Shown here: piece after piece, positions 1 through 6,289 of the stretch
Numbering within the stretch: the first letter of the stretch is position 1
Layout of the letters: each line of letters begins with the position of its first letter
Source of the DNA: an uncultured Candidatus Saccharibacteria bacterium
GTDB taxonomy: Bacteria; Patescibacteria; Saccharimonadia; Saccharimonadales; Nanosynbacteraceae
Direction of reading: 5' to 3'
Assembly: GCA_947097375.1 (NCBI GenBank)
Contig: CAMURE010000019.1
Coordinates: 1-9,635, forward strand
Length of the DNA stretch: 9,635 nucleotides
Made by a program: the position numbers and the translations under genes
Notes under the pieces: generated by a model
Seen by the model: the letters and a program-made list of their open reading frames with translations, nothing else
Databases searched by the model: none
Told to the model about the DNA's origin: nothing

Positions 1-70
1 TCAGCCCCGGCATGGCATAATACCCTCGGTAAAACACTGATTTTCCGTCGATGACCGCCAAACGCTTCAT
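1..70 (-). CDS. polA: DNA polymerase I N-terminus (partial, 3' end beyond the left edge)
   Basis: Only 23 codons are visible, starting at the ATG at 70-68 on the minus strand and running off the left edge. They translate as MKRLAVIDGKSVFYRGYYAM followed by PGL. This matches the start of the 5' nuclease (FEN-type) domain of bacterial DNA polymerase I. In that family a hydrophobic strand ends in the first metal-binding aspartate (D8 in IDG), followed by the YRxxYAMPxL helix. The family removes RNA primers and fills gaps during lagging-strand synthesis and repair. The start is fixed by a TATACT box ending 6 bases upstream and by the lack of a Shine-Dalgarno site. The gene is divergent from the kinase at 105 and shares a palindromic promoter with it. 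A stand-alone 5'-3' exonuclease would look the same over this short stretch. Confidence 0.8.
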   Translation of the reverse strand, partial: MKRLAVIDGKSVFYRGYYAMPGL

Positions 71-76
71 ATACTC

Positions 77-98
77 AGTATAGCAAATTTGCTATACT
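77..98. promoter_or_regulatory. Palindromic bidirectional promoter (polA / kinase)
   Basis: This is a perfect 22-bp palindrome with half-site AGTATAGCAAA. It consists of two inverted extended -10 elements (TGCTATACT) separated by AATT. The plus-strand hexamer TATACT is at 93-98 and its ATG is at 105. The minus-strand TATACT is at 82-77 and its ATG is at 70. Each hexamer is exactly 6 bases from its start codon, so both transcripts are predicted to be leaderless. No good TTGACA box is seen for either direction, which fits the extended -10 type. The two -10 boxes are too close for two polymerases to bind at once, so the directions should compete. Binding of a dimeric repressor to the palindrome is an alternative or additional role. 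Confidence 0.8.
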
Positions 99-104
99 AA
101 CAAC

Positions 105-692
105 ATGACACAACCACATGCAAACATTATCGCCCTTGTCGGTCTGGCCGGTAGCGGCAAAAGCTCGGCAGTCGAATATTTCACCAAAAAAGGCATTCCG
201 AAAATCTACTTTGGCGGCATCATCTACAAAGCCATGGACGAGGCTGGCATTGAGCCAACCTGGGATAATCAGCAAAAATTCCGCGAGGAAATTCGCCGAC
301 GCGAAGGCAAAGATTTTGTCGTCAAGCGCGTCATCAAATCCGCGCATGATTTAATTGATGCTGGCCAAAAACTCATCGTCCTAGACGGTTTGTATACCTG
401 GAGCGAATACAAAATTCTCAAGCACGAATTCCCTGGCCAAATGTCCGTCATCGCCGTTGTCACACCAAAACACCTGCGCTATCAGCGTATGGCCAAACGC
501 CCCGAAAGGCCGATGCAACCGCGCGAAGTTGACCAACGTGATTGGTCGGAAATTGAAAATCTGGAAAAAGGCGGGCCAATCGCCATCGCCGACTATTTCG
601 TGACAAATGACCGCGGACTGGATGAACTGTACGCTCAGTTGGAAGCCGTCACTCACCACGAACATTTTTGCAAGGCGCCTGAGCAGTGCTAA
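105..692 (+). CDS. UPF0200/dephospho-CoA-kinase-like P-loop kinase
   Basis: This 195-residue P-loop NTPase has a Walker A motif GLAGSGKS at residues 13-20. A hydrophobic strand ending in LDG at 93-95 is probably the Walker B-like position. An IAVVTPKHLRYQRMAKR segment at 116-131 resembles the LID arginine region of nucleoside-monophosphate kinases, and IADYFVTND at 161-169 resembles the conserved 'ADY.I.N' near the C-terminus. The whole pattern resembles the UPF0200 / dephospho-CoA-kinase-like family known mainly from archaea. The substrate cannot be read from the sequence; nucleotide or dephospho-CoA phosphorylation is inferred from the fold. The ATG at 105 lies 6 bases after a TATACT box, so translation is probably leaderless. 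The C-terminus carries an odd His/Cys-rich tail (HHEHFC at 184-189, final Cys195). Confidence 0.75.
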   Translation: MTQPHANIIALVGLAGSGKSSAVEYFTKKGIPKIYFGGIIYKAMDEAGIEPTWDNQQKFREEIRRREGKDFVVKRVIKSAHDLIDAGQKLIVLDGLYTWSEYKILKHEFPGQMSVIAVVTPKHLRYQRMAKRPERPMQPREVDQRDWSEIENLEKGGPIAIADYFVTNDRGLDELYAQLEAVTHHEHFCKAPEQC

Positions 693-728
693 ATTATCAT
701 CATCCATAAACCATCTTACTGCATATGG

Positions 729-757
729 TTGCAAAAAAGTAAATTATATGCTATATT
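729..757 (+). promoter_or_regulatory. Promoter of the 105-residue ORF (leaderless)
   Basis: A -35-like TTGCAA (729-734), a 17-base spacer and an extended -10 TGC-TATATT (hexamer 752-757) end 7 bases before the ATG at 765. The -10 is bracketed by the inverted repeat GTAAAT (739-744) / ATTTAC (755-760). There is no Shine-Dalgarno site between the -10 and the ATG, so the mRNA is probably leaderless. Confidence 0.75.
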
Positions 758-764
758 TACAACC

Positions 765-1082
765 ATGGAACACGATAACACTGACAAACTACCACAACAA
801 ACATCACCCGTAGAGCAGCCAGAAGACGAGTCAAGTCGGGCGGAAGTAGACAAGGCGGGCGATACCACCACACGCGAACTCGGTGAGAAGGGAACGCAAG
901 CAGCACGGTTGACTGATGAGGAGCTGGCTCGCATAGCAGAGTTCGACAAGTATAAAGCTCTTATGGAGGAGCCGCCTGAGGGGGTAGATTCACGCGCCGT
1001 TAGAGCAATGCGGAACTCAATGGCCCTACAGCGTGATGTGGCGAATGGGGTGAAGCCCCCACTGGAAGTCGGTGATAAGTAG
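765..1082 (+). CDS. Hypothetical hydrophilic protein, 105 aa
   Basis: I do not recognise this protein. It is short, strongly charged and lacks cysteine, signal peptide and membrane segment. Residues 1-45 are rich in Asp, Glu, Gln, Ser and Thr and probably disordered. Residues about 47-65 (LTDEELARIAEFDKYKALM) should form an amphipathic helix, and a second helical stretch lies around residues 73-93 (DSRAVRAMRNSMALQRDVAN). An in-frame ATG exists at 729, but it lies inside the promoter. The ATG at 765 is preferred because a TGC-TATATT box ends 7 bases before it. The gene converges with rpoD with only 3 bases between the stop codons. Its own promoter argues that it is a real gene, perhaps lineage-specific. 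Confidence 0.65.
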   Translation: MEHDNTDKLPQQTSPVEQPEDESSRAEVDKAGDTTTRELGEKGTQAARLTDEELARIAEFDKYKALMEEPPEGVDSRAVRAMRNSMALQRDVANGVKPPLEVGDK

Positions 1083-1085
1083 CAC

Positions 1086-2051
1086 CTAGCTCAAATACTC
1101 ATACAACTTCTTAGCGTCTTTGTGCTTCCTTAGCTTCGCCAAAGCCTTCGCCTCAATCTGGCGGATACGTTCGCGCGTCACAGCAAATTGCTGGCCAACT
1201 TCCTCGAGCGTATGACTTTTACCGCCGTTGTCCAGCCCAAATCGCATGCGCACAATTTTTTGCTCGCGATCAGACAGACTCGACAACACCTCGGCAACTT
1301 TTTCTTTCAGCAGCTGATTGGTCGCTGATTCTTCTGGCGAAATCGTATCTTCATCCTCGATAAAATCGCCCAACACCGAATCTTCCTCGTCACCATCACG
1401 CCCAATGCCAGCATCCAAACTCGACGTCTCTTGCCGAATTTTATTGATGTATTCAATTTTTTCCGGCTCCATGTCCATTTCCTTGGACAATTCTTCCATC
1501 GTCGGCTCGCGGTTCAGCTCCTGAGTAAGCCGTCGCTGCGTCCGCACTAGCTTGTTAATCGTCTCGATCATGTGCACGGGGATGCGAATCGTCCGCGCCT
1601 GATCAGCGATCGCCCGGGTAATCGCCTGGCGAATCCACCACGTCGCGTAGGTCGAAAACTTAAAGCCCTTGTCCGGATCAAACTTCTCCACCGCGCGAAG
1701 CAGGCCAGTATTTCCCTCCTGGATCAAGTCCAGAAAATCCAACCCACGGCCCGAATACCGCTTGGCAATTGACACCACCAAACGCATGTTTGCCTCGGCC
1801 ATCTTGTCCTTGGCCTTTTTGTCGCCCTCGATGATCCGCCGCGCCAGTTCCATTTCCTCATCCGAGCTTAATAGCGGGATTTTACCAATCTCACGCAAAT
1901 ACAACCGCACCGAATCGTCCGAAATATCATCCAGATACTGGCCGGTGCTTAATGCCTCGAGATCTTCCATCTCCTCGTCATCATGTACCGCCGTCAGATC
2001 TGGCTCAAGTGGATCGTCATTGGTCGGGGTGTATTGCTGGTCGTTGTTCAC
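1086..2051 (-). CDS. rpoD: RNA polymerase primary sigma factor RpoD/SigA
   Basis: This 321-residue housekeeping sigma-70 factor directs core RNA polymerase to -10/-35 promoters. Region 1.2 begins near [17 protein letters not shown] (46-62). Region 2 covers about 85-150, with the promoter-melting and -10-reading segment [20 protein letters not shown] at 130-149. The region 3.0 motif [12 protein letters not shown] (157-168) keeps the His and Glu used for extended -10 recognition. Region 4 has the helix-turn-helix [20 protein letters not shown] (281-300). Region 1.1 is reduced to a short acidic N-terminus of about 45 residues and there is no large insert between regions 1.2 and 2. The start is GTG, whose last two bases belong to the dnaG TGA stop. 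AAGGAG lies 5 bases upstream, so translation is coupled to dnaG. The retained extended -10 residues match the TGN-TATAAT promoters in this window. Confidence 0.97.
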   Translation of the reverse strand: MNNDQQYTPTNDDPLEPDLTAVHDDEEMEDLEALSTGQYLDDISDDSVRLYLREIGKIPLLSSDEEMELARRIIEGDKKAKDKMAEANMRLVVSIAKRYSGRGLDFLDLIQEGNTGLLRAVEKFDPDKGFKFSTYATWWIRQAITRAIADQARTIRIPVHMIETINKLVRTQRRLTQELNREPTMEELSKEMDMEPEKIEYINKIRQETSSLDAGIGRDGDEEDSVLGDFIEDEDTISPEESATNQLLKEKVAEVLSSLSDREQKIVRMRFGLDNGGKSHTLEEVGQQFAVTRERIRQIEAKALAKLRKHKDAKKLYEYLS

Positions 2052-3781
2052 GCATTCTCCTTAATCAGTGCGTTCAGCTGCTGCCGCAAGGTGCGCGCCC
2101 GCGCCTCATCGCTGAGCTCCTCAGCCTCACGCAAATCTTCTAATAATTGTTGTTTTTTTGTGTCACGGTGTTTACGTATCAATTGCTTTACCAAACGCGC
2201 CATTTCACTGTCCAGAGCTTCTGGTTCCCAGTCCATGTAGCGGCGTTCACTTTTTAACTGTACTATTTTCACATACTGCTCAATTTTTTGCAAGGGGCGT
2301 GGCAATTTTTCTACGTCAAGTAGCGGCTCGGCTTGCAGCGCCGTCACCACTGCTCGAGCTGGCTCATCCAAGCTTGCCGCCTCGAGCGCCCCAACCCAGC
2401 GCCGGGTCGACGGCTGACTGAGCGCTAGACCGACGATGATGTCCGCTAATTCATCACGAGGTTTACTTGGAGTCGCCTTTTCAATCTTTGGTTTTTTGAG
2501 CTGAGCAGGCGGCGCCAGTCTCTCAGCGCCAAGCTTTGCCCGCAAGGCCGCGAGGCTGGCGCCAGTTTCTTTAGAAATCACCGCCAAATAATGCTCTTGT
2601 TCCACCGGGTCTTTCAAGCCGCGCACAATTCTCAATGCGGTTGTTGAAAATCGCCGCTTGCCCTCGGCCGTCGCCAGATCTTCCATCTCGGCGTGCCGAG
2701 CAATCACCCAATCCACGGCTGGCTGCGCCTGCTCAACTGCCGCCTGCCATAACGCTGCGTCTTTTTGGATCAATTCATCCGGATCTTTTACGTCATCCGG
2801 CAGACTCACCACCTCTAGTTCCACGCCAATTTCCTGCGCCAAATTGATCGCCCGCTCCGTTGCGCTCACACCTGCCCGGTCGCCATCAAACGCCAGGCGA
2901 ATCCGCCCTGCCAGCCGACTCAGCGCCTTCAAGTGCTGCAGGGTCATCGCCGTTCCCGCCGTCGCCACCACGTTTTTGACGCCAGCTTGATGGCTGCTAA
3001 CCACGTCCAAATTCCCCTCGACAATCACCGCCGCATCACTCTTACGAATCGCCTCTTTCGCCTGATACAGCCCAAAAATATGGCGCGATTTATCAAATAG
3101 CAATGTCTGTGGCGTATTCAGATACTTTGGCGCACGCGGATCGTCACGAACAATTCGCCCCGTAAAGCCAACCACCTCGCCGCTGCCGTCGCTCAAGGCT
3201 ACCATCATCCGCCCCCGAAACAAGTCGCCGCCAAACCGATTCACCAGTCCTGCGTCAGCCAATTCCCGACGCGAAAATCCCCGCTTTTCCAGCGCTTTCG
3301 TCAGCGCATCGCCCTGATCTGGCGCATAGCCGATGATAAAATCACCGATCGTCTGCCGATTCAGCCGCCGTTTTTTCACCGCGTACTCTAGCGCCGCCGA
3401 ATTTTTCACCAAATTTTGCTGATAAAAATTCGCCGCCAATTTCAGCGCTTCCCTGGCCCGGGCTCGCCGTTTGGCCGTGCGCCCATCACCATGAGAAAAC
3501 AAGCTCAAATCCACGCCCGCCTTGCGCGCCAAATGCTCCAGCGCCTGGCGAAAATCCATCCCCTCCACCAGCATCACGAACGTAAAAATATCACCGCCCT
3601 TGCCTGACGAAAAATCATGCCAAATCTGCTTTTCCGGACTGACCATAAAACTCGGCGTCCGCTCATCGGTAAATGGACTCAGTCCTTTCAGGTTACGACC
3701 CGCCCGCCTCAGCTGAACATATTCACCGATCACATCCTCAATATTCAACCGCGCCCGTACTTCTTCCTTGGCATCTTGCAT
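2048..3781 (-). CDS. dnaG: DNA primase DnaG without zinc ligands
   Basis: This 577-residue primase makes RNA primers at the replication fork. The N-terminal zinc-domain fold is recognisable at 30-66 ([24 protein letters not shown]), but all four CHC2 metal ligands are replaced: Ser35, Thr38, Asp56 and Ser59. The protein has no cysteine at all. The catalytic core is intact. It has [11 protein letters not shown] (188-198), GFTGR (205-209), the PKYLNTPQT segment (218-226), the TOPRIM glutamate in VEGNLD (254-259), the FDGDRAG aspartates (298-304) and a DPDE (333-336). The C-terminal third is charged and helical, where the DnaB-helicase-interacting domain normally sits. The ATG at 3781 is 7 bases after a consensus TGA-TATAAT box, so the mRNA is probably leaderless. 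The gene overlaps rpoD by 4 bases. Confidence 0.95.
   Translation of the reverse strand: MQDAKEEVRARLNIEDVIGEYVQLRRAGRNLKGLSPFTDERTPSFMVSPEKQIWHDFSSGKGGDIFTFVMLVEGMDFRQALEHLARKAGVDLSLFSHGDGRTAKRRARAREALKLAANFYQQNLVKNSAALEYAVKKRRLNRQTIGDFIIGYAPDQGDALTKALEKRGFSRRELADAGLVNRFGGDLFRGRMMVALSDGSGEVVGFTGRIVRDDPRAPKYLNTPQTLLFDKSRHIFGLYQAKEAIRKSDAAVIVEGNLDVVSSHQAGVKNVVATAGTAMTLQHLKALSRLAGRIRLAFDGDRAGVSATERAINLAQEIGVELEVVSLPDDVKDPDELIQKDAALWQAAVEQAQPAVDWVIARHAEMEDLATAEGKRRFSTTALRIVRGLKDPVEQEHYLAVISKETGASLAALRAKLGAERLAPPAQLKKPKIEKATPSKPRDELADIIVGLALSQPSTRRWVGALEAASLDEPARAVVTALQAEPLLDVEKLPRPLQKIEQYVKIVQLKSERRYMDWEPEALDSEMARLVKQLIRKHRDTKKQQLLEDLREAEELSDEARARTLRQQLNALIKENA
2057..2062 (-). promoter_or_regulatory. 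Shine-Dalgarno site of rpoD
   Basis: AAGGAG lies inside the last codons of dnaG, 5 bases before the rpoD GTG start. It decides the start and supports translational coupling of the two genes. Confidence 0.8.
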
Positions 3782-3788
3782 GGTTTTT

Positions 3789-3797
3789 ATTATATCA
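3789..3797 (-). promoter_or_regulatory. Extended -10 promoter of dnaG-rpoD (leaderless)
   Basis: On the minus strand a perfect TGA-TATAAT (hexamer 3794-3789) ends 7 bases before the dnaG ATG at 3781. No Shine-Dalgarno site fits in between. No clear TTGACA is seen at 16-18 bases. The 54-bp gap to the divergent membrane-protein gene holds both promoters. Confidence 0.85.
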
Positions 3798-3800
3798 CTC

Positions 3801-3829
3801 TTTACCTCTGTTGTTGTTTATGCTTTAAT
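3801..3829 (+). promoter_or_regulatory. Promoter of the membrane-protein gene (leaderless)
   Basis: TTTACC (3801-3806), a 17-base spacer and the extended -10 TGC-TTTAAT (hexamer 3824-3829) end 6 bases before the ATG at 3836. The same TTTACC with a 17-base spacer is used at pyrH. Confidence 0.75.
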
Positions 3830-3835
3830 GGGTGT

Positions 3836-4456
3836 ATGCAGCCACACAATGACTATGACGTGCCAACCGGTATCGATTATCTCAATCAAATTTCCGCACC
3901 GCCAGCACCGCAGGGCTTTGATAAAAAGTCAAAGATTATCTTGCTCGTTCTCGGTATCATCGGACTGCTCGGTCTGGTCTTTATTATTAATGCCGCCCAG
4001 AACGCCTCCCGCGGCCCTTCATTAACCAATCTCGTCGCCCGCTTGCAAAAACTCCAAACTGTCTCCGAGAAATTTACTTCCCGCCTCAAATCCAGCCAAC
4101 TCCAAGATGCTAATAGCTCGCTCACAGCCGTACTCACCACTGCCAATAAGTCCATCGAGACACCAGCCGCCACCCAGAACATCGACGTCAAAAAAGACCT
4201 CAAAAATATCACCGCGCTCGACCCACCGACAAAACTCGAGGAAAAATTTGAGGAGGCCTATCTCAACGCTGACCTCGACAACACTTATGCTTACACCATG
4301 AATACCGAGCTGGCCGACACGTTGTTGATGATGAATCGTATCAAAGAGGGATCGCGCAGCAAAAGCACAATTGAATTTCTCGAGAAAACTATCTCCGACC
4401 TCACCAACGTACGCAAACAACTCATGGCGATCACCGGTGATTCGGAAAAATCATAA
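3836..4456 (+). CDS. Single-pass membrane protein of unknown function, 206 aa
   Basis: I do not recognise a named family. Residues 1-32 form a polar, proline-containing cytoplasmic N-terminus. Residues about 33-54 (KIILLVLGIIGLLGLVFIIN) are one transmembrane helix. Residues 63-200 are a polar, probably helical domain, with a likely long helix or coiled coil at 64-90 and another near the C-terminus. By the positive-inside rule (DKKSK before the helix) the C-terminal domain would lie outside the membrane. It has no cysteine and no lipobox. The open frame extends upstream to 3617 inside dnaG, but the ATG at 3836 is preferred because a TGC-TTTAAT box ends 6 bases before it. It is divergent from dnaG and convergent with the YjbR gene. 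Confidence 0.75.
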   Translation: MQPHNDYDVPTGIDYLNQISAPPAPQGFDKKSKIILLVLGIIGLLGLVFIINAAQNASRGPSLTNLVARLQKLQTVSEKFTSRLKSSQLQDANSSLTAVLTTANKSIETPAATQNIDVKKDLKNITALDPPTKLEEKFEEAYLNADLDNTYAYTMNTELADTLLMMNRIKEGSRSKSTIEFLEKTISDLTNVRKQLMAITGDSEKS

Positions 4457-4471
4457 CCGCGCACGACGCGG
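4446..4471 (-). terminator. Weak possible terminator after the YjbR gene
   Basis: CCGCG (4457-4461) and CGCGG (4467-4471) form a 5-bp GC stem with a 5-base loop. On the minus strand it is followed by TTATGATTTTT, a T-rich though interrupted tail. On the plus strand no T-run follows. The position, just past the minus-strand gene and at the end of the plus-strand gene, fits a minus-strand terminator. Confidence 0.4.
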
Positions 4472-4527
4472 CACAAGTCGGTCGGAGCAGCACCATTTCT
4501 CCCGGCACTCAGTTTACGCCATTTTAC

Positions 4528-4863
4528 TCACTCCGCCACCAGCTGATAACTCAACCGCGCCAAGTCAAAAATTTCCTCATCACTCAGCTGCCCCGAGCAG
4601 ATGATGGTATTCCAGTGCTTCTTATTAAGGTGATAGCCCGGTAGCACTGTTTCGTATTTTTCCCGCAAATTCTCAGCCAACAACGGATCACATTTCAAAC
4701 TGACCCTGAGCGGCCTCGAGCCTTCCGCCACTAATGCTACCATTTTCCCTGCGCCGTCATTACTCTTGCCAAATTTATATACCGCGATGTCCTCGCCAAA
4801 GGGATAATCCAGCCATACGCCGGGCAAACTGAGGATAAACTCTTCAAATTGTTTATGGGTCAT
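4528..4863 (-). CDS. MmcQ/YjbR family protein
   Basis: This 111-residue protein matches the MmcQ/YjbR family along its full usual length. It has LPGVWLDYPFGEDIAVYK near residues 14-31, KMVAL (40-44), RVSLKCDPLLAENLRE (53-68) and the signature PGYHLNKKHWNT (75-86). The family adopts a double-wing or CyaY-like fold and is thought to bind DNA or another ligand; no enzyme activity is established. The start ATG at 4863 lies 6 bases after a TATAAT box, so it is probably leaderless. It is 15 bases downstream of the helical-repeat gene on the same strand but has its own promoter, so it can be expressed alone. Confidence 0.93.
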   Translation of the reverse strand: MTHKQFEEFILSLPGVWLDYPFGEDIAVYKFGKSNDGAGKMVALVAEGSRPLRVSLKCDPLLAENLREKYETVLPGYHLNKKHWNTIICSGQLSDEEIFDLARLSYQLVAE

Positions 4864-4869
4864 GAACTA

Positions 4870-4898
4870 ATTATACAATCACAATGTCTTGAGAGCAA
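4870..4898 (-). promoter_or_regulatory. Promoter of the YjbR gene (leaderless)
   Basis: On the minus strand TTGCTC (4898-4893), a 17-base spacer and a consensus TATAAT (4875-4870) end 6 bases before the ATG at 4863. The -35 lies inside the last codons of the upstream helical-repeat gene. Confidence 0.75.
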
Positions 4899-5604
4899 TT
4901 TTCTCAGCAATTCCTAGCGTTACACCAAATCGGCTCGCAGCATTTACCGCCACAGCCGCCATGCCGCGAAGCACCGCTCGTGTTCGCGCCCTGAGAACAT
5001 CTCGCCCAGTCAAGCCCTTTCGCTGATCCCGCTCTGATCGCGGTGCTAATCGAATCGCTCGCCAGGCCAGTGCCAAGCCTTGCTGTTTTTCACCCACCAA
5101 ACTTTCAACCATACTCCAGCGAGATGCCATATTTATCTCATACTGGTCAGTGTCCTCTTCTTTAGAAAGCTGATTTACTTTTGCCATGTCCAGTTCAGCT
5201 TGCCGCGTCATGAGTCGCGCCTTATCTGCCAACACTTCATCCCTACCGTCTGCCAATAGATACGCCTTTAATGCAAACATACCAACATATGATGCCGTGG
5301 CCGACCGCTCTCGCAATGCCTCAGTCTCAGTCTCAGTCCCACGACTCCTGTTAACTGCTGTATCATGAATATCATATGCACGATCAATATACTCAAGTGC
5401 CGCATCATTTCGACCCAAACGATCACTCGCGGCGGCCATATTACGATATACCTCTCCGAGCAGTGATTCATTACCGGGGCCGCGCAGCTCCTCCATCATC
5501 AATGCTTTTTCACCAAGGTACACAGCCTTATCAAAGTGACCACGCGAAATCTCGTTCGTTAGTCCGGTCATATATTGCTGTAGTTCAGAACTCACTGCAC
5601 ACAT
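4879..5604 (-). CDS. Helical-repeat (TPR-like) protein, 241 aa
   Basis: I do not recognise a named family. Numbering from the chosen start, helix pairs with TPR-like spacing and residues occur at about 18-37 (ISRGHFDKAVYLGEKALMM), 48-80 (including MAAASDRLGRNDAALEYIDRA) and 165-190 (GLALAWRAIRLAP). This suggests a cytoplasmic protein-binding scaffold. The C-terminal 45 residues are Arg/Ala-rich and amphipathic. An upstream in-frame TTG at 5613 exists, but the ATG at 5604 is preferred because AAAAGGAG sits 9 bases before it. The motif LAWRAI(R/K)L also occurs in the protein encoded at 7568-8674, hinting at a shared repeat family. It has a strong -35/-10 promoter and a short leader. Confidence 0.75.
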   Translation of the reverse strand: MCAVSSELQQYMTGLTNEISRGHFDKAVYLGEKALMMEELRGPGNESLLGEVYRNMAAASDRLGRNDAALEYIDRAYDIHDTAVNRSRGTETETEALRERSATASYVGMFALKAYLLADGRDEVLADKARLMTRQAELDMAKVNQLSKEEDTDQYEINMASRWSMVESLVGEKQQGLALAWRAIRLAPRSERDQRKGLTGRDVLRARTRAVLRGMAAVAVNAASRFGVTLGIAEKIALKTL

Positions 5605-5613
5605 TTTGGTCAA

Positions 5614-5621
5614 CTCCTTTT
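5614..5621 (-). promoter_or_regulatory. Shine-Dalgarno site of the helical-repeat gene
   Basis: AAAAGGAG on the minus strand is 9 bases from the ATG at 5604. It directly abuts an in-frame TTG at 5613, so it favours the ATG as the start. It is one of only three clear Shine-Dalgarno sites in the window. Confidence 0.75.
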
Positions 5622-5627
5622 GTCGAA

Positions 5628-5656
5628 ATAGTATCAGAAAAGTATAATTTTGTCAA
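5628..5656 (-). promoter_or_regulatory. Consensus-type promoter of the helical-repeat gene
   Basis: On the minus strand a perfect TTGACA (5656-5651), an optimal 17-base spacer and TACTAT (5633-5628) with an extended TGA before it. The predicted start is near 5621, leaving a leader of about 17 bases with a Shine-Dalgarno site. It has the best -35 in the window and belongs to a gene with a leader. Confidence 0.85.
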
Positions 5657-5691
5657 AAATTTAGTGGTTGTAAATGTGCTGGCTGATCAAC

Positions 5692-6246
5692 CTAGCTCTT
5701 CACCTTCTTCAGATAATATTGCAATTCCATAATACTGCCGCGGATGTCCTCCAGCGCTCGGTGATCCTCTGGCTTGGCAAATTTCTTGCCGTATTTGCCT
5801 TCAAACACTACCTTCCACGCACTAACGTCTAGCATCCGGTAGTGGAGGCGTTTTGAAAACTTCTTGAACCAATGGTCGATAAAGCGCCGGTCTTGATGAA
5901 TTGAATTGCCCGCTAGTAAAATTGGTGTGTCATCAAAATGCTCATCCAAAAATGCTAAGATATCGCGCTCGAGCTGCGCCTTGGTTGTCTTGGTGGCTTT
6001 GTTTTGCGCTATCAACTGCTCACGCGCAGCTGCACCATCGCCGTACCAAAATGATTTATTCTTATCAAATCGTGCTTGCATTTTCTTGCTACACCAGTGC
6101 GCTGCACCCTCAAAATGAGCAATCTCGGTAAATTCCCAGTCAGTCACAATCATCGCCACCTCAATCGGAAAATCCTCCACCGGATCTAGTCCCGTCATCT
6201 CCATATCCAGCCATAAAATTCGCTGCGGCTTGAATTTCGCTTTCAT
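5692..6246 (-). CDS. orn: Oligoribonuclease
   Basis: This 184-residue DEDDh 3'-5' exoribonuclease degrades 2-5-nucleotide RNAs, including pGpG in organisms that use cyclic di-GMP. The acidic residues are D14 and E16 (LWLDMEMTGLDP), D119 (GNSIHQDRRFI) and H162/D167 (HRALEDIRGSI), all in family order and spacing. Length equals the usual Orn (about 180). It is cytoplasmic, and homodimeric in known members. The ATG at 6246 lies 6 bases after TGG-TAAAAT, so it is probably leaderless. The gene is divergent from pyrH across a 43-bp gap with overlapping promoters. It is downstream of nothing on its strand and is followed after about 90 bases by the separately promoted helical-repeat gene. Confidence 0.96.
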   Translation of the reverse strand: MKAKFKPQRILWLDMEMTGLDPVEDFPIEVAMIVTDWEFTEIAHFEGAAHWCSKKMQARFDKNKSFWYGDGAAAREQLIAQNKATKTTKAQLERDILAFLDEHFDDTPILLAGNSIHQDRRFIDHWFKKFSKRLHYRMLDVSAWKVVFEGKYGKKFAKPEDHRALEDIRGSIMELQYYLKKVKS

Positions 6247-6252
6247 ATTTCT

Positions 6253-6261
6253 ATTTTACCA
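6253..6261 (-). promoter_or_regulatory. Extended -10 promoter of orn (leaderless)
   Basis: On the minus strand TGG-TAAAAT (hexamer 6258-6253) ends 6 bases before the orn ATG at 6246. It physically overlaps the -35 region of the divergent pyrH promoter. Confidence 0.75.
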
Positions 6262-6283
6262 CTTCCTCACGGCATGCTACACT
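6255..6283 (+). promoter_or_regulatory. Promoter of pyrH (leaderless)
   Basis: TTTACC (6255-6260), a 17-base spacer and TGC-TACACT (hexamer 6278-6283) end 6 bases before the ATG at 6290. Its -35 overlaps the orn -10 on the other strand. Confidence 0.75.
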
Positions 6284-6289
6284 AAAGCC

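Noticed and set aside
1045..1062. Hairpin TGGGG-loop-CCCCA near the end of the 105-residue ORF as a terminator for it or for rpoD
   Set aside because: The stem is short and no T-run follows on either strand; it also lies inside the coding region.
1669..2064. Open frames of 60-130 codons on the plus strand opposite rpoD and dnaG
   Set aside because: They are shadows of strongly conserved minus-strand genes, with Ser/Arg/Pro-rich low-complexity translations and no start signals.
3617..3835. Upstream extension of the membrane-protein gene (73 extra codons)
   Set aside because: It lies antisense inside dnaG and upstream of the promoter; the ATG at 3836 has a well-placed -10.
5321..5342. CAGTCT triplicate as a tandem repeat of interest
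   Set aside because: It is only about three short units encoding Glu-Thr repeats inside the helical-repeat gene; probably ordinary slippage.
4879..5613. TTG at 5613 as the start of the helical-repeat protein
   Set aside because: The Shine-Dalgarno site directly abuts this TTG, leaving no spacer; the ATG at 5604 has a normal 9-base spacing.
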